A stretch of 58,961 nt of DNA from Gammaproteobacteria bacterium. Lineage in GTDB: Bacteria > Pseudomonadota > Gammaproteobacteria > DSM-16500. Positions 26,030 to 37,296 of the stretch are shown piece after piece. Within the stretch, counting starts at the first letter, position 1, and every line of letters starts with the position of its first letter. The stretch lies in contig JAHCAO010000013.1 of the NCBI GenBank assembly GCA_019634835.1, positions 1 to 58,961 on the forward strand. The letters run 5' to 3'. Both the position numbers and the translations under genes were made by a program. The notes under the pieces were generated by a model. That model worked only from the letters and a program-made list of their open reading frames with translations. It was not told the DNA's origin and did no database searches.

Positions 26030-26586
26030 GTCTTGTTTAAATCTTTGGTCGAAGAAAAAGCATGCTCAATATTTTTTGTAATTTCTCTTGATGCAATCCG
26101 ATTTATGATGGCATACGCAAGCGTATGGCGCATTTGTTGATAAAATAGATTGGCTTCATTACTGCTGCCAAGAACTTGGTTAGATTGTACGGTGATAGTC
26201 CTCGATTCAGACAGTGTTTGCGGACTGACAATCGTTCTACCTTTTGCATCATTAATTTCAAATATGACAGTGACTTTAAGCGTATATTGACGAGTTTGTT
26301 GCGTGCCGCTGACACTGAGTAATTCTTGAGAAGTGTCGTCGTGCAGAATAGAAAGAATAGTGTGTGCTTCAGCTGGGGATGCGGTTAATTGTACTTTTGA
26401 CATTTTCAAATATTGTTGAATACTGCGTGCAAGCTGGCCATAAGGATCCGGTGTTTGTAAATACAATTGATGTAACGGCATAGCTAGCTGTGTTTCGCCT
26501 TGTGGATGGAAGCCGCAGCTAGCCAGTGCCATCAGCGTTAAACATAATGTAATGAATTTAAAAGTCAGGCTATGTTTAAATTTCAC
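26026..26586 (-). CDS. lptE: LPS-assembly lipoprotein LptE
   Basis: Outer-membrane lipoprotein that plugs LptD and completes LPS delivery. 186 residues. The signal peptide ends in the lipobox LASC (Cys about 24), followed by [11 protein letters not shown], typical of LptE's CGF(H/Q) mature start. It sits between leuS and holA with 4-base overlaps on both sides. Confidence 0.93.
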   Translation of the reverse strand: MKFKHSLTFKFITLCLTLMALASCGFHPQGETQLAMPLHQLYLQTPDPYGQLARSIQQYLKMSKVQLTASPAEAHTILSILHDDTSQELLSVSGTQQTRQYTLKVTVIFEINDAKGRTIVSPQTLSESRTITVQSNQVLGSSNEANLFYQQMRHTLAYAIINRIASREITKNIEHAFSSTKDLNKT

Positions 26587-29078
26587 GATTCTCCCGTCAC
26601 AACATTGACTAATTTGCCTGGCACAGTGATGATTTTTTTAATCATTTTTCCGTTAATAGCTTGTTGTACTTTGATATCATCCTTGACTTTGTTTTCAATC
26701 ACGTGGTTATCTGCTCCATGAGGAACACGAACACGGCTGCGTAATTTTCCATTCACTTGAACAACTAGCTCAATGGTATCAACCTTGAACGCGATAGGAC
26801 TTGATTTTGGCCATGCGGCATTCAAAATAATTCCTGAATAACCTAAATCGAGCCATAATTGGTGTGCAATATGTGGTGTAATAGGGGCAAGCAAGCGTAA
26901 CAAAATACTAAACCCTTTGTGCGTGATTATTTCGCGAATATTAATTTCTGGATCAGCTGCATCGGGTATTTTTGTTAAGAGGTTCAGTATTTTCATACAG
27001 CCTGATACCACGGTATTGTATTGTTGCCGTTCATAATCAAATTTGGCTTGGTCCAAAATGTCATACAGCTGGCGAAATACCTCTGTTTGTGCAGCGCTAG
27101 CATTCTCCCAGTTTGTCATGTCGAGAAGAGGAGTGTTTGGCAGTCGATTGCATTGAGAAATCATATCTTTTGCTTCATAAGCAAAGGCCCATAACCGTTT
27201 TAAAAAGCGATATGCTCCTTCCACGCCACTGTCTGACCATTCTAGGCTTTGCTCCGGCGGGGAGGCGAACATCATAAAAAGGCGTACAGTATCAGCGCCA
27301 TAGCGCTCGATCAAAGCTTGTGGGTCGACAACATTGCCTTTGGATTTAGACATTTTAGCGCCGTTATTTAACACCATGCCTTGAGAAAGCAAGCGTAGAA
27401 AAGGTTCATCCGTGTTTAGCAAACCTTCATCCCGCATCAGTTTATGGAAGAAGCGTGCATAAAGAAGATGTAAGACAGCATGTTCAATGCCACCAACATA
27501 TTGATCAACAGGTAGCCAATAATTAGCACGACCATCTAACATAGCTTTGTTTTGTTTTTTACAGGCAAAACGTGCGTAATACCAAGAAGATTCCATGAAA
27601 GTGTCAAAAGTGTCAGTTTCACGTTCAGCAGGGCCATGGCAGTTGGGGCAAGTGGTTTGGTAAAAAGAAGGCATTGATTTTAATGGCGACGAAACACCTG
27701 TAAATTGTATGTCTTCTGGTAATACGACAGGCAAATCTTTTTCAGGTACAGGGACAGCACCACAATTAACACAGTTGATGATGGGAATAGGTGTTCCCCA
27801 ATAGCGTTGTCTTGAAACGCCCCAATCGCGCAAGCGGTAATTGATTTTCCGTTCGCCTATTTCTAACGCTTCCAGGTGAGTAGAGATAGCGTTAAATGCT
27901 TGTTCTGAAGTCAATCCAGTGAATTCAGCGGAATCCATTAATATGCCAGGCTCAGTGAATGCATTTTTTGTGAAATCCCAAGGTGATCCATCTGTGGGGG
28001 CAACAACTTGCTTAATCGGTAGATGGTATTTATGAGCGAATTCTAAGTCACGTTGATCATGTGCGGGCACCGCCATTAATGCGCCTGAACCATATTCCAT
28101 CAATACAAAATTCGCAACCCAGACAGGAATTTCCTGCTTGGTTAATGGATGGCGGGCTGTAATGCCCAACGGTATACCGTGTTTTTCCATGGTGGCGATG
28201 TCTGCTTCAGCTACTTTAACATTGCGGCATTCATCAATAAATTGTTTGAGAGCATGATGGTGCTCAGCCAATTGTTTTGTCAGCGGATGTTGCGGTGCAA
28301 TAGCAAGGTAAGTCACACCATATAACGTATCAGGGCGTGTGGTGAAAATGGTGATAGGGTCGTGGTGTTGAATAGTAAATGTGATATCAATGCCTTGGGA
28401 GCGTCCAATCCAGTTACGCTGCATTGTTTTTACTTGTTGCGGCCAGTATTCTAGTGTGTCTAAGTCATCAAGGAGTTCTTCAGCATAAGAAGTGATCTTT
28501 AAAAACCACTGCGGTATTTCTCGGCGCTCCACAAGGGCGCCTGAGCGCCAGCCTCGGCCATTGACAACTTGCTCATTCGCTAAAACAGTTTGGTCTACTG
28601 GATCCCAATTGACTTCCGCGTTTTTTTTGTAAACAAGACCTTTTTTAAAAAGACGCAAGAAAAACCATTGCTCCCAACGGTAATACTCAGGATCACAAGT
28701 GGTGATTTCACGGCTCCAATCATAAGCTAAGCCTATTTGCATCATTTGATGGCGTATATGCTGGATATTTTGCCGGGTCCATACAGCTGGAGGAATATTA
28801 TTTTTAATGGCGGCATTTTCTGCTGGTAGCCCGAATGCGTCCCAACCCATAGGCTGCATGACATTTTTACCTAACATATATTGGTAACGCGTGATGACAT
28901 CACCTATCGTGTAATTGCGCACATGTCCCATGTGTAAACTGCCGCTAGGATAAGGAAACATAGATAAGCAATAAAATTTTTCCTTATTCATGTCCTCTAT
29001 GACTTGGAAACAATTCTTCTCATGCCAATAACGTTGTGCATTTGTTTCAATTTCTTGGTAGTTATATTGTTCTTCCAT
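26583..29078 (-). CDS. leuS: Leucyl-tRNA synthetase
   Basis: Charges tRNA-Leu. 831 residues. The HIGH motif lies in [20 protein letters not shown], the zinc-binding region has CVNCG...CPNCHG, the editing domain includes [17 protein letters not shown] and [16 protein letters not shown], and the KMSKS loop is [14 protein letters not shown]. The start overlaps the lnt end by 17 bases. Confidence 0.98.
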   Translation of the reverse strand: MEEQYNYQEIETNAQRYWHEKNCFQVIEDMNKEKFYCLSMFPYPSGSLHMGHVRNYTIGDVITRYQYMLGKNVMQPMGWDAFGLPAENAAIKNNIPPAVWTRQNIQHIRHQMMQIGLAYDWSREITTCDPEYYRWEQWFFLRLFKKGLVYKKNAEVNWDPVDQTVLANEQVVNGRGWRSGALVERREIPQWFLKITSYAEELLDDLDTLEYWPQQVKTMQRNWIGRSQGIDITFTIQHHDPITIFTTRPDTLYGVTYLAIAPQHPLTKQLAEHHHALKQFIDECRNVKVAEADIATMEKHGIPLGITARHPLTKQEIPVWVANFVLMEYGSGALMAVPAHDQRDLEFAHKYHLPIKQVVAPTDGSPWDFTKNAFTEPGILMDSAEFTGLTSEQAFNAISTHLEALEIGERKINYRLRDWGVSRQRYWGTPIPIINCVNCGAVPVPEKDLPVVLPEDIQFTGVSSPLKSMPSFYQTTCPNCHGPAERETDTFDTFMESSWYYARFACKKQNKAMLDGRANYWLPVDQYVGGIEHAVLHLLYARFFHKLMRDEGLLNTDEPFLRLLSQGMVLNNGAKMSKSKGNVVDPQALIERYGADTVRLFMMFASPPEQSLEWSDSGVEGAYRFLKRLWAFAYEAKDMISQCNRLPNTPLLDMTNWENASAAQTEVFRQLYDILDQAKFDYERQQYNTVVSGCMKILNLLTKIPDAADPEINIREIITHKGFSILLRLLAPITPHIAHQLWLDLGYSGIILNAAWPKSSPIAFKVDTIELVVQVNGKLRSRVRVPHGADNHVIENKVKDDIKVQQAINGKMIKKIITVPGKLVNVVTGES

Positions 29079-30606
29079 CGGTTACTCGTTCATTAAGATA
29101 TTTTTTTGACTGATTTGCCATGAAAAGCAAGCAGATTAAAATTAATAATATAGGATCAAATCCATTCTGCATCCATGGCGTGATGCCATACATGGGTTGA
29201 ACAGTGGTGCTGAGTACAGTCGCTTGACGTTGGGGTGCGGCAGCTTCTATTTTTCCGTTAGGGCCAATGATTGCGGTGATACCATCATTGCTGGCAAATA
29301 AGACAGGCCTACCCAGTTCCAATGCGCGCATAGCTGCCATTTGTAAATGTTGAGGCTCTGCATTGGAGTCACCGAACCAGGCATCATTTGTAACAACAAG
29401 TAGCATATTAATGGATTTATCTGTAAATCGGGTAAGATCGGGAAATGCAATCTCATAACAGATAGAAGGTTGGATTTTTATATTGTTGGCAGTGAGAGGG
29501 CTCTGATTCATTTTCCCTGAAATCATTTCAGACATTGGGATGTCTAAGAACTTTAATGTGCTAGAGAAGAATTCAGTTAAGGGTGTGTACTCGCCGAAGG
29601 GAACAAGATGGCGTTTGAGATAGACCTTATTCTTTTTCTCTCCTAGGGCGACAATAGTATTGTAGTAACCTTTTTCGTCAGGCGTACGAATGGGTATGCC
29701 TAGCATGAGAGTGGAGCCGCTTGCTTTGCTTTTCTCATCCATTGCATTAATGAATGATTCTGTGCTTTGTAAGGGCACAGGAATCGCTGCTTCAGGCCAA
29801 ATGATCAGTTTATTTTTGCCCCATAACGGTTCTGTTAATTTTACGTAACGGTCGTAGGAGAGTTGTACATGCTCAGGAGACCATTTAATTGCTTGAGGAA
29901 TATTACCTTGTACTAATGCGACAGAAATAGGTTCGCCTTGTGGTCGGGTCCAGGGAATTAGACTAAAGAGTCCGCCTAGAATCCAAATGATGCTTAATGT
30001 GAGTAGGTTTAAATAAGTAGACCGAAAATCTTTTTGTTTATATTTAATTATGGTATTGACAACAAGAGCACTACTCACGATGGTAGCGAGTGAAACAAGA
30101 TAGACTCCCATGATAGGCGCATAGCCTTTTAAGGGGGAATTGGTTTGACTATAACCTAGGAAAAGCCAGGGAAATCCAGTAAAAAGCCACCCGCGTAACC
30201 ACTCAGTTAGTACCCATATGGCTGGAAAAGCGTAAATCATTTTTTGTGTATTATTAGCAGGAAAAAATCGGTTAAGGAGATAGCCAACGGAAGCAGGAAA
30301 TGCAGCGAGTGCGGCTATCATGCCGATAGTGATAAAGACTGCCAAAATGGTTGGTACACCGCCAAACAAGTGTATGCTGGTAAAGATCCAATAAACACCA
30401 GCACCAAATAACCCTAAACCAAAGAAAAATCCGAGCCAAAGAGTACGTTGTAGGGAATACGATGTCTTAATCCATAATCCTAGTAACCCTGCTGGTGCTA
30501 CAACGGCCAGTGGAAAAATCTCGTAAGGGGCAAAGGCAAAAGTCAGAACAACCCCAAGCAAGATAGCAGCGATGCTATCGAGCAGAAATTCGAATGATTT
30601 TTTCAT
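29062..30606 (-). CDS. lnt: Apolipoprotein N-acyltransferase
   Basis: Adds the third acyl chain to lipoproteins in the inner membrane. Several N-terminal transmembrane helices precede a nitrilase domain. The catalytic triad regions are visible: Glu in [12 protein letters not shown], Lys in [12 protein letters not shown], and Cys in [14 protein letters not shown]. The frame is open to 30654; ATGs at 30654, 30621, 30615 and 30606 all lack a good ribosome site, and I prefer 30606 (514 residues, [11 protein letters not shown]) because the first helix starts there. First gene of the lnt-leuS-lptE-holA run. Confidence 0.94.
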   Translation of the reverse strand: MKKSFEFLLDSIAAILLGVVLTFAFAPYEIFPLAVVAPAGLLGLWIKTSYSLQRTLWLGFFFGLGLFGAGVYWIFTSIHLFGGVPTILAVFITIGMIAALAAFPASVGYLLNRFFPANNTQKMIYAFPAIWVLTEWLRGWLFTGFPWLFLGYSQTNSPLKGYAPIMGVYLVSLATIVSSALVVNTIIKYKQKDFRSTYLNLLTLSIIWILGGLFSLIPWTRPQGEPISVALVQGNIPQAIKWSPEHVQLSYDRYVKLTEPLWGKNKLIIWPEAAIPVPLQSTESFINAMDEKSKASGSTLMLGIPIRTPDEKGYYNTIVALGEKKNKVYLKRHLVPFGEYTPLTEFFSSTLKFLDIPMSEMISGKMNQSPLTANNIKIQPSICYEIAFPDLTRFTDKSINMLLVVTNDAWFGDSNAEPQHLQMAAMRALELGRPVLFASNDGITAIIGPNGKIEAAAPQRQATVLSTTVQPMYGITPWMQNGFDPILLILICLLFMANQSKKYLNERVTDGRTI

Positions 30607-30717
30607 ATAAAACATATTCATATAAAACCGATTATGATTAACACAAAACTGCAAGTTTACTGGAGTCTAGATCGTAATAGCAATATATACCCGCAGGGTT
30701 TTCATTTTAGGTGTGTT

Positions 30718-30785
30718 AGGGTGCCATGACGAGTTTCTTGTAGCATGAGTAGAGGGTGTTTTATATGAACAATTGGTGAGCAGGC
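30718..30785. repeat. Family F half-element
   Basis: GGGTGCCATGACGAGTTTCTTGTAGC followed by GTTTTATATGAACAATTGGTGAGCAGG matches one arm and adjoining core of the family F element at 41608-41780 read in reverse complement. The partner arm is missing, so this is a truncated copy in the lnt / porin spacer. Confidence 0.6.
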
Positions 30786-30939
30786 CGCTAGTTTTTTTTC
30801 TCTGTTAATCTTGTTTTGTTTTTATAAGTTTGATAGCTTCTCTCGTTTACTTTTTATTGGCCTAGTGAGACAAGGCCTGAGTACACACATTAAAACACAC
30901 ACATTGAGTAGAAAATTACAACAATAAGGAGTTACCCAA

Positions 30940-32445
30940 ATGCAAGCCCAATTGAAACCAATTGCGATTGTTTTATTGATGGCAGGGTGGATTGCTGCTC
31001 CAGCAATGGCTGCCACAAGCCAATCTAAGTCGCTGGAAGCTTCGGTCGCAAGATTAGAAAAAGAAGTGGCATCGCTTAAAAGTCAAATTAGAGTAAAGAA
31101 TCGAAATCAATCAAACCATCAATATCATCAGGTAGCAACTACTAATACGAGTGATGAACATTCTGTACCGCAAATTAGTAAAGATATAGAGTACCTCCCA
31201 TTTGATCCTGATGTCCCAGGACAAGCATTTGTATCAACTGGTCCTTATGTGGGATTAGAACTGCAATTTGCTGGCTCAAATTTAATTATCAATAGTCCTA
31301 GCGTGAATACGGATGCACAATTACTTAGCATCCGTAAAAAAATCCTGAATCAATTACATGTTACGCGTGGCGCGAGCGGCACCACGCCTACTCATTCGCA
31401 TTTATTATTTAGCGGCGTAATTGAAAGTCAGGCAAATTATACTAACCATGGCGGTGGCCCAAGCACTACTGATATCGACCTCACAAATGTGTCTTTTGAT
31501 GCTACTATTTTCGGGCCAAGCGAATGGATTTTAGGATTTATTGAGTTTAGCTACGATAACGGTGCGCCATTAGACACGGTATTTCAGTCTAGTAGTCATT
31601 ATCGGACTGCTAATTCGAGAGTCTTTGTCAACAAAGCATTCGTGACACTGGGTAATTTTACTTGTTCGCCGTTTTATACTAGCTTTGGGCAGTTTTATGT
31701 TCCATTTGGTACTTATTCTAGTGTGATGGTTAGCGATCCTTTAACCAAGTTATTGGCTCGTACCAAAGCTCGCTCCATCTTGGTAGGTTTTCAACAACAA
31801 GACAAGAACGCTTTTTATGGTGCTGCCTATGTGTTCCGCGGTGATAGCCATAATCACTCTGTTGCTACAGTTGACAATGGTGGTTTGAATTTTGGTTATA
31901 AGTTTGGCAGTGAGTTTATTCATGGAAATGTAGGTGGTGGATGGATTGCTAATATTGCGGATTCCGGCGGTATGCAATTCGGCACGGGGTTCCATGAGTA
32001 TGAACAAATTGTGCATAAAGTTGCAGGCTATAATGCCCGCGCTACCTTGAGTTTGGGTGAACACATAGACTTTATTGGTGAATATGTGACGGCAGCAAAC
32101 CGCTTTAACCCTGCCGATATGTCATATAATGGGCATGGTGCTAAGCCAAATGCTTATGATCTTGAAGCGGCTTATTCATTCCCTATATTAGATAATAAGC
32201 CTAGCTCGATTGGTATAGGTTATGCAAAGACCAGTCAGTCATTGGCAATGGGTTTGCCGTTAACTCGGACTTCAATTGTGTTAAACACTTCTTTGATGCG
32301 AAACACATTACAAAGTTTAGAGTTTAGACATGACCGTCAATATGCGGCAAGTGCTGTAGCAACTGGAGCGGGTGATACACCATCTAGAGCACAAACTGGT
32401 AAGGCAGATAATGCAGTTACTGCGCAGTTTGATTATTATTTCTAG
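30940..32445 (+). CDS. LbtU-family outer-membrane siderophore porin
   Basis: 501 residues. The signal peptide is cleaved after APAMA (residue 24), and a short coiled coil (about 27-50, LEASVARLEKEVASLKSQI) is followed by a long beta-rich region ending in aromatic QFDYYF, as outer-membrane barrels do. The arrangement and segments such as GFIEFSYDNG and YTSFGQFYVPFGTYSSVMVSDPLTKLL recall LbtU, the Legionella legiobactin receptor, and its relatives. A strong AAGGAG precedes the ATG. I see no clear Fur box upstream. Iron-siderophore uptake is likely; the ligand is unknown. Confidence 0.72.
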   Translation: MQAQLKPIAIVLLMAGWIAAPAMAATSQSKSLEASVARLEKEVASLKSQIRVKNRNQSNHQYHQVATTNTSDEHSVPQISKDIEYLPFDPDVPGQAFVSTGPYVGLELQFAGSNLIINSPSVNTDAQLLSIRKKILNQLHVTRGASGTTPTHSHLLFSGVIESQANYTNHGGGPSTTDIDLTNVSFDATIFGPSEWILGFIEFSYDNGAPLDTVFQSSSHYRTANSRVFVNKAFVTLGNFTCSPFYTSFGQFYVPFGTYSSVMVSDPLTKLLARTKARSILVGFQQQDKNAFYGAAYVFRGDSHNHSVATVDNGGLNFGYKFGSEFIHGNVGGGWIANIADSGGMQFGTGFHEYEQIVHKVAGYNARATLSLGEHIDFIGEYVTAANRFNPADMSYNGHGAKPNAYDLEAAYSFPILDNKPSSIGIGYAKTSQSLAMGLPLTRTSIVLNTSLMRNTLQSLEFRHDRQYAASAVATGAGDTPSRAQTGKADNAVTAQFDYYF

Positions 32446-32471
32446 AAAGAAAAGGCAGGAAAAAACCTGGG

Positions 32472-32489
32472 TGCCAGCGCAAGCTGGCA
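32472..32489. repeat. REP-like hairpin after the porin gene
   Basis: TGCCAGC-gcaa-GCTGGCA forms a 7-bp GC-rich hairpin 27 bp after the porin stop. Read on the minus strand it is followed by a CCCAGG and a T6 run, so it could end transcription of nth from the other side. Confidence 0.55.
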
Positions 32490-32519
32490 TTACGGTTATT
32501 AGGGTTTGTAAACAGGTAC

Positions 32520-32585
32520 ATTCAGAGAATAGTCATTGGCTCTAAAAAAATGGAAGCGAGTAGATAGCGCCATAACACGTCCTAG
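32520..32585. repeat. Family C half-element
   Basis: TTCAGAGAATAGTCATTGGC...AAAAATGGAAGC...TAGATAGCGCCAT aligns with the left arm and first part of the core of the family C palindromes at 22784 and 24736, with scattered substitutions. No matching right arm follows; nth ends 16 bp away. It appears to be a decayed solo half. Confidence 0.6.
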
Positions 32586-32600
32586 TCTGCACAAGTAGTT

Positions 32601-33242
32601 CTATTTATCTGGTTTTGTCTTATCTTTGAATTCGCATAAGTCACGTATCAAGCAGGTTGGGCATTTGGGTTTACGTGCTGTGCAAACATAGCGGCCATGT
32701 AAAATTAACCAGTGATGAGCATTCTGTTTAAACTCATCAGGGATATTTTTAAGTAATTGTTGTTCCACAGCGGCTGGTGTTTTTCCTTTCGCTAGTCCAA
32801 TCCGGTTAGCGACACGAAATATATGCGTATCAACGGCTATGGTTGGTTCGCCAAAACAAGTATTTAATATAACATTTGCTGTTTTGCGGCCCACGCCTGG
32901 TAAAGATTCTAAGTTATCTCGGTGGTGAGGAACGGCTGATTTGAATTTTTCAATGAGTAGTTTACACGTAGCAATAATATTTTTGGCTTTGTTAGCATAA
33001 AGCCCTATGGTCTTAATATGTTCTTTCAATCCTGTTTCCCCAAGTTTCAGCATTTTTTCGGGCGTATTAGCCAGGGGGAATAATGTGACAGTGGCTTTAT
33101 TGACTGATTTATCAGTGGCCCTAGCAGATAAAATAACAGCAATCAGTAGCTCAAAGTGATTATGATAGACTAGCTCAGTAGTCGGACAAGGGTTTGCCTT
33201 GTGGAAACGTAAGAAAATCTCGCGTAGGGTTTTGTTATTCAT
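32601..33242 (-). CDS. nth: Endonuclease III
   Basis: DNA glycosylase/AP lyase for oxidised pyrimidines. 213 residues. The helix-hairpin-helix with catalytic Lys is ESLPGVGRKTANVILN, the catalytic Asp lies in VDTHIFRVANR, and the 4Fe-4S cluster ligands follow the exact C-x6-C-x2-C-x5-C spacing (CTARKPKCPTCLIRDLC). Divergent from the glycosyltransferase gene. Confidence 0.97.
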   Translation of the reverse strand: MNNKTLREIFLRFHKANPCPTTELVYHNHFELLIAVILSARATDKSVNKATVTLFPLANTPEKMLKLGETGLKEHIKTIGLYANKAKNIIATCKLLIEKFKSAVPHHRDNLESLPGVGRKTANVILNTCFGEPTIAVDTHIFRVANRIGLAKGKTPAAVEQQLLKNIPDEFKQNAHHWLILHGRYVCTARKPKCPTCLIRDLCEFKDKTKPDK

Positions 33243-33326
33243 AAAAATCGCTTTTAGACTATTTTCGCCTGCTTAATCATAATATAATTCCCCGCCTTGG
33301 GTCTTTCTTAAACATAGGTTATTGAT

Positions 33327-34370
33327 ATGGCGCAAAGTCCGTATATTAGCATAGTGATCCCTGTTCATAATGAACAAGAGGTACTTGAAGAATTATATAC
33401 CCGGTTAACGAGTTCTTTAGATAAAATTAACAAGCCTTACGAAATAATTTTAACTAATGATGGAAGTACTGATCGATCATCACAAATATTACAAGAATTA
33501 CATCGTCGTCGTCCTGATCAAATCCGTGTCATAGAATTTAATGGAAACTTTGGTCAGCATATGGCAATTATGGCTGGATTCGAGCGGGTGCGTGGTCAGA
33601 TTGTCATTACAATGGATGCCGATTTACAAAATCCTCCTGAAGAAATAAATAAATTAGTTGCTGCCATGGAAGCGGGTCATGATGTAGTCAATACATATCG
33701 CGAAGATCGACAAGATTCATGGTGGAGATTGCAAGTATCGAAATGGCATAATCGCATTCGTGCTTGGATGATGCCAAAACTAAGGATGCAAGATGAAGGT
33801 TGTATGTTGCGGGCTTACAGTCGTCATATTGTGGATTTAATGGCATCAACAGGAGAAAGTAGTACTTTTATTCCTGCTCTTGCATTGACTTACGCGTCAA
33901 ACCCAATCGAAGTGAGCGTGGCTCATGCAGAGCGTAGCGCGGGTACCTCTAGCTATAATTTTTATAAATTAATTCGCTATAATTTCGATCTTGTCACAGG
34001 ATTTTCAGTATTTCCGCTACAGGTTTTTACAATGATTGGCCTGATCGTGTCAATGTGTAGTTTTATTTTTGTTATCTTTTTAATGATGCGTCGTTTTATC
34101 GTTGGTCCTGAAGTAGAGGGTGTGTTCACGTTGTTCGCAGTCATGTTTTTCTTGTTGGGTATTGTGCTATTTGGGTTGGGCGTGGTGGGTGAGTATGTTG
34201 GTCGAATTTACCAAGAGGTGAGAAAGAGACCTCGTTTTGTTGTTAAACATGTTTTGGAAGGATCCATTAACAAAGATGAGAGGTTAGGGACATTGGAGGC
34301 GATGGTAATAAGGACAGAAAATGCAAACACTACAACAGACATCAAGCAAACATCTCATTGCGGGAGTTGA
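33327..34370 (+). CDS. ArnC-like GT2 glycosyltransferase
   Basis: 347 residues, membrane-anchored. The GT-A catalytic domain (1-230) has [25 protein letters not shown], the metal-binding [11 protein letters not shown] and [14 protein letters not shown]. Two C-terminal transmembrane helices (about 235-260 and 270-295) follow. These features match ArnC/DPM1-type enzymes that load a sugar onto undecaprenyl phosphate. ArnC itself transfers formyl-aminoarabinose for lipid A modification; no other arn gene is nearby, so the sugar is uncertain. Its 3' end overlaps rnhB by 50 bases. Confidence 0.8.
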   Translation: MAQSPYISIVIPVHNEQEVLEELYTRLTSSLDKINKPYEIILTNDGSTDRSSQILQELHRRRPDQIRVIEFNGNFGQHMAIMAGFERVRGQIVITMDADLQNPPEEINKLVAAMEAGHDVVNTYREDRQDSWWRLQVSKWHNRIRAWMMPKLRMQDEGCMLRAYSRHIVDLMASTGESSTFIPALALTYASNPIEVSVAHAERSAGTSSYNFYKLIRYNFDLVTGFSVFPLQVFTMIGLIVSMCSFIFVIFLMMRRFIVGPEVEGVFTLFAVMFFLLGIVLFGLGVVGEYVGRIYQEVRKRPRFVVKHVLEGSINKDERLGTLEAMVIRTENANTTTDIKQTSHCGS

Positions 34371-34941
34371 TGAGGCAGGGCGAGGACCGCTTGCAGGTCC
34401 GGTGATTGCTGCAGCCGTGATTCTTGATCCAGCGCGTCCCATTGAGGGTTTGGCAGATTCAAAGCAACTATCAGAGAAGCAAAGAGAACGGTTGTTTCAA
34501 GAGATTCGTCATCGTGCTTTAGCGTGGTCTGCTGCCAGGGCTACGGTGATTGAGATAGATCGAATTAATATTCTACAAGCTTCGTTGTTAGCTATGCAGC
34601 GAGCAGTACAACGATTACTTGTTGCGCCCAGTATTGCTTTGATTGATGGTAATAAGTGTCCTGTGTTGTCTTGTCCTTCTCAGGCTATTGTAAAAGGTGA
34701 TGAGTTAGAGCCTGCAATTAGCGCCGCATCTATAGTGGCAAAAGTATTGCGTGACCGAATTATGTTGATGTTGGATAAGAAATATCCTTGCTATGGTTTT
34801 GCCAAACATAAAGGATATCCCACCGCCATGCATGTAAAAGCCTTACAGTGTCATGGTTCAAGTCGTGTGCATCGTCGTTCATTTGCACCGGTTACACTCG
34901 TTTTGCAGCGAGAAGAAGGCCCTAGATATCTAGAGCCCTAA
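34321..34941 (+). CDS. rnhB: Ribonuclease HII
   Basis: Cuts RNA in RNA-DNA hybrids, including single ribonucleotides in DNA. 206 residues. The catalytic acidic residues are in [20 protein letters not shown] and [24 protein letters not shown] precedes the ATG. The first 50 bases lie within the glycosyltransferase frame; the RNase motif starts 16 residues in, so the overlap covers only a variable leader. Confidence 0.96.
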   Translation: MQTLQQTSSKHLIAGVDEAGRGPLAGPVIAAAVILDPARPIEGLADSKQLSEKQRERLFQEIRHRALAWSAARATVIEIDRINILQASLLAMQRAVQRLLVAPSIALIDGNKCPVLSCPSQAIVKGDELEPAISAASIVAKVLRDRIMLMLDKKYPCYGFAKHKGYPTAMHVKALQCHGSSRVHRRSFAPVTLVLQREEGPRYLEP

Positions 34942-34963
34942 TGTTACGCAGGTAGATGCTAGA

Positions 34964-35197
34964 TTAAGCTGTGGTGGTGTGTGATGAAATGGTAGGTCTG
35001 CGTGAAACATCCGCACCGGCATATCCCATCGTAATATCATTGGGATTAATTTTAGGAGCAACAGTTGGGTGTACTTTAAACGCTGCACCTAAAGACTTAA
35101 GCTGAGGAGAGTTTTTGCTAAAACCTAAGGATTGAGCATTAGCAAATGCGTACGTGGTTGCTAAAATTGCTGCAGTAACTATGATGAATTTTCTCAT
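34964..35197 (-). CDS. Small secreted protein of unknown function
   Basis: 77 residues. A textbook signal peptide (MRKFIIVTAAILATTYAFANA) is followed by a short mature chain with GFSKNSPQLKSLGAAFKVHP and a Ser/Thr-rich tail. GGGAGG lies just before the ATG, a very strong ribosome site, which supports a real gene despite the size. No motif identifies a function. It is probably a periplasmic or exported peptide. Confidence 0.65.
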   Translation of the reverse strand: MRKFIIVTAAILATTYAFANAQSLGFSKNSPQLKSLGAAFKVHPTVAPKINPNDITMGYAGADVSRRPTISSHTTTA

Positions 35198-35382
35198 TTA
35201 TCCTCCCAGTACTCATTTAACGTACCAATAAAATTACGCTCATTATACAAAAAATCACCAAAATAGCCAAGGACCTTGTGGTATGTAAATTGTCCGGCCT
35301 AAATTAAAGAGTTGGAGCCTTAGTAGGAGTAGCTAGTTGTTGTAACAGCATAACTGTAGCAGCGATTTGCTTTACTGATGGT

Positions 35383-35410
35383 TTGCAAGCCTAGAAAAGT
35401 AACGTATAAT
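35383..35410 (+). promoter_or_regulatory. Sigma70-type promoter of the rpsP operon
   Basis: TTGCAA (35383-35388) and TATAAT (35405-35410) are separated by 16 bases. This leaves a roughly 45-base leader before rpsP. It is the best match to a sigma70 consensus promoter upstream of this operon. Confidence 0.75.
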
Positions 35411-35459
35411 TCAGCGCCTTAATGCTCATAATTATTGTTGTTACAGAGGAACTTATATC

Positions 35460-35735
35460 ATGGTAGTGATTCGTTTATCACGTGGCGGAGCAAAAAAACG
35501 CCCTTTTTATCATATTGTTGTCGCTGACAAGCAGCGTTCACGTAATGGCCGCTTCATTGAACAAGTTGGTTATTTCAACCCTATAGCATCCGGCAAGGAA
35601 GTACGCTTAGTAATTGATGTTGAACGTATTCAACAATGGATCACTAAAGGCGCTCAACCATCTGATCGCGTTAAATATTTAATGAAAGCTCAAAAAGAAA
35701 CTGCCACCCAAGCATCTGCTGCAGAAACAGCTTAG
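35460..35735 (+). CDS. rpsP: 30S ribosomal protein S16
   Basis: Assembly protein of the small subunit. 91 residues. The opening [40 protein letters not shown] is typical of bS16. First gene of the conserved rpsP-rimM-trmD-rplS operon. Confidence 0.98.
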   Translation: MVVIRLSRGGAKKRPFYHIVVADKQRSRNGRFIEQVGYFNPIASGKEVRLVIDVERIQQWITKGAQPSDRVKYLMKAQKETATQASAAETA

Positions 35736-35750
35736 GATCCTAAGTATATT

Positions 35751-35776
35751 CTGTCGTCATGTTTCAGTGACGACAG
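35751..35776 (+). promoter_or_regulatory. Hairpin between rpsP and rimM
   Basis: CTGTCGTCA (35751-35759) pairs with TGACGACAG (35768-35776) across an 8-nt loop. No T-run follows, so it more likely tunes mRNA processing or the S16:RimM ratio than terminates transcription. Its role is inference. Confidence 0.6.
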
Positions 35777-35798
35777 GCTCCTTCTTTGAGAATATCCC

Positions 35799-36311
35799 AT
35801 GAAAAATGCAGAGACAGGACATGTCATTGTTGGGAAAGTTGGCGCCACTTATGGCATTCATGGTTGGTTAAAGATTCATGCTTACACGGAATATGCCGCT
35901 AACATATTGGAATACCGTCCATGGTATATAAAGCATGAAAATAGTACTTGGATTGCAGTCGAGGTGGATTCTGGCCGAATGCATGGAAGTAGCATCATTG
36001 CTAAATTAGCTGGTGTCAATACACCAGAAGAAGCTCGTTTATTCACTGGCGCAACCATTGCTGTTGCTCGTTCACAATTACCTCAACTGAAAGAAAATGA
36101 ATATTACTGGTCCGATCTCATCGGACTAACTGTGATTAATAAAAATGGTGAGGTATTAGGAACAGTCATTTATCTCATGGAAACTGGCTCAAATGATGTG
36201 CTAGTTATCAAAGGTGAAAAAGAACATGCCATTCCGTATCTGTTAGGCACAGTCATTATAAAAGTTGATTTGGCTAAGCAAGAAATCCACGTAGATTGGG
36301 AGTTATTGTAA
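35799..36311 (+). CDS. rimM: Ribosome maturation factor RimM
   Basis: 16S rRNA processing factor that binds S19. 170 residues. The N-terminal RimM domain has VGKVGATYGIHGWLKIHAYTE, and the PRC-barrel C-terminus has YYWSDLIGLTVINKNGEVLGTV and AIPYL. It ends directly at the trmD start (GTG at 36312). Confidence 0.96.
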   Translation: MKNAETGHVIVGKVGATYGIHGWLKIHAYTEYAANILEYRPWYIKHENSTWIAVEVDSGRMHGSSIIAKLAGVNTPEEARLFTGATIAVARSQLPQLKENEYYWSDLIGLTVINKNGEVLGTVIYLMETGSNDVLVIKGEKEHAIPYLLGTVIIKVDLAKQEIHVDWELL

Positions 36312-37055
36312 GTGTGGTTTGGTATCGTCAGTCTTTTCCCAGAAGTATTCCAGGTATTAAAAGTAGGGATTACTGGGCGTGCCATAAAAGATAACTTAGT
36401 AAAAATACAATGCTGGAATCCGCGGGATTATGCAACAGATAAACATAAATCCGTGGATGATCGGCCGTATGGAGGAGGACCTGGCATGGTTATGATGGCA
36501 GAACCTTTGCAAGCTGCTATTCATGCTGCAAAAAAAGCCGCTCCAGCACCACCTACGGTTATTCATTTGTCCCCGCAAGGCAGACGATTTGATCAAGAAG
36601 CAGCTCATGAATTAGCAAGCAAAAAATCTATTATTCTGTTAGCTGGTCGTTATGAAGGAATTGATGAGCGTATCATTGAACAAGAAATAGATGAAGAATG
36701 GTCCATTGGCGATTATATTTTAACGGGTGGCGAGTTACCTAGCCTAGTTATGATTGATGTGATGACTAGGTTGTTGCCTGGTGCGGTCGGAGATGAAAAT
36801 TCTGTTGCACAAGACTCCTTGACTACTGGCTTATTAAAATACCCTCAATATACTAGACCAGAAAATTTTGCTGGTGGCAGGGTTCCTGATGTGCTATTAA
36901 GCGGGCATCACAAGCAAATTGAACGATGGCGTTCGAAAGCTTCACTAGGTAAAACTTGGTTAAGACGACCTGACTTATTAGCAAAAAAACAGCTCAGTGA
37001 AGAAGAATTGCGGTTATTAGCTGAATTTATTGAAGAATTCTTGCATCATGCATAA
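36312..37055 (+). CDS. trmD: tRNA (guanine-37 N1) methyltransferase
   Basis: Methylates G37 next to the anticodon to prevent frameshifting. 247 residues, GTG start abutting rimM. The trefoil-knot SAM site is visible in [29 protein letters not shown]; the family motifs [14 protein letters not shown] and [10 protein letters not shown] are intact. Confidence 0.97.
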   Translation: MWFGIVSLFPEVFQVLKVGITGRAIKDNLVKIQCWNPRDYATDKHKSVDDRPYGGGPGMVMMAEPLQAAIHAAKKAAPAPPTVIHLSPQGRRFDQEAAHELASKKSIILLAGRYEGIDERIIEQEIDEEWSIGDYILTGGELPSLVMIDVMTRLLPGAVGDENSVAQDSLTTGLLKYPQYTRPENFAGGRVPDVLLSGHHKQIERWRSKASLGKTWLRRPDLLAKKQLSEEELRLLAEFIEEFLHHA

Positions 37056-37080
37056 ACACCAAAATTAAAATGCTACTGAT

Positions 37081-37228
37081 ATATACCAGGAATTCTCGCT
37101 GAAGGTAGTCCACTCTATTGTTTTTTAGCTCCAAACACGCCATCCATGGCGTTTAGGATGGCATCCTGCCATCCAGTCGCCTAAAAACAATAGAGTGGAC
37201 TACCTTCAGCGAAAATTCCTGGATATAT
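37081..37228. repeat. Palindromic element family D (trmD-rplS)
   Basis: Arms of about 47 bp (ATATA.CCAGGAATT.TCGCTGAAGGTAGTCC...) match with one substitution and two single-base gaps. Inside are two small hairpins: ACGCCAT/ATGGCGT and GGATGGC/GCCATCC. The outer motif CAGGAATTCTCGCTGA recurs at the ends of the elements at 24736-24993 and 49798-50006. It splits the ribosomal operon between trmD and rplS. Confidence 0.88.
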
Positions 37229-37296
37229 ACAAAATATGCTCGAAATATTGTTTAAATATGTATAAAATTGCACGTCTTGTTAGGGGATGAAAAAAA

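Noticed and set aside
31750..32064. 104-codon frame antisense to the porin gene
   Set aside because: Shadow of the beta-barrel coding sequence; no independent support.
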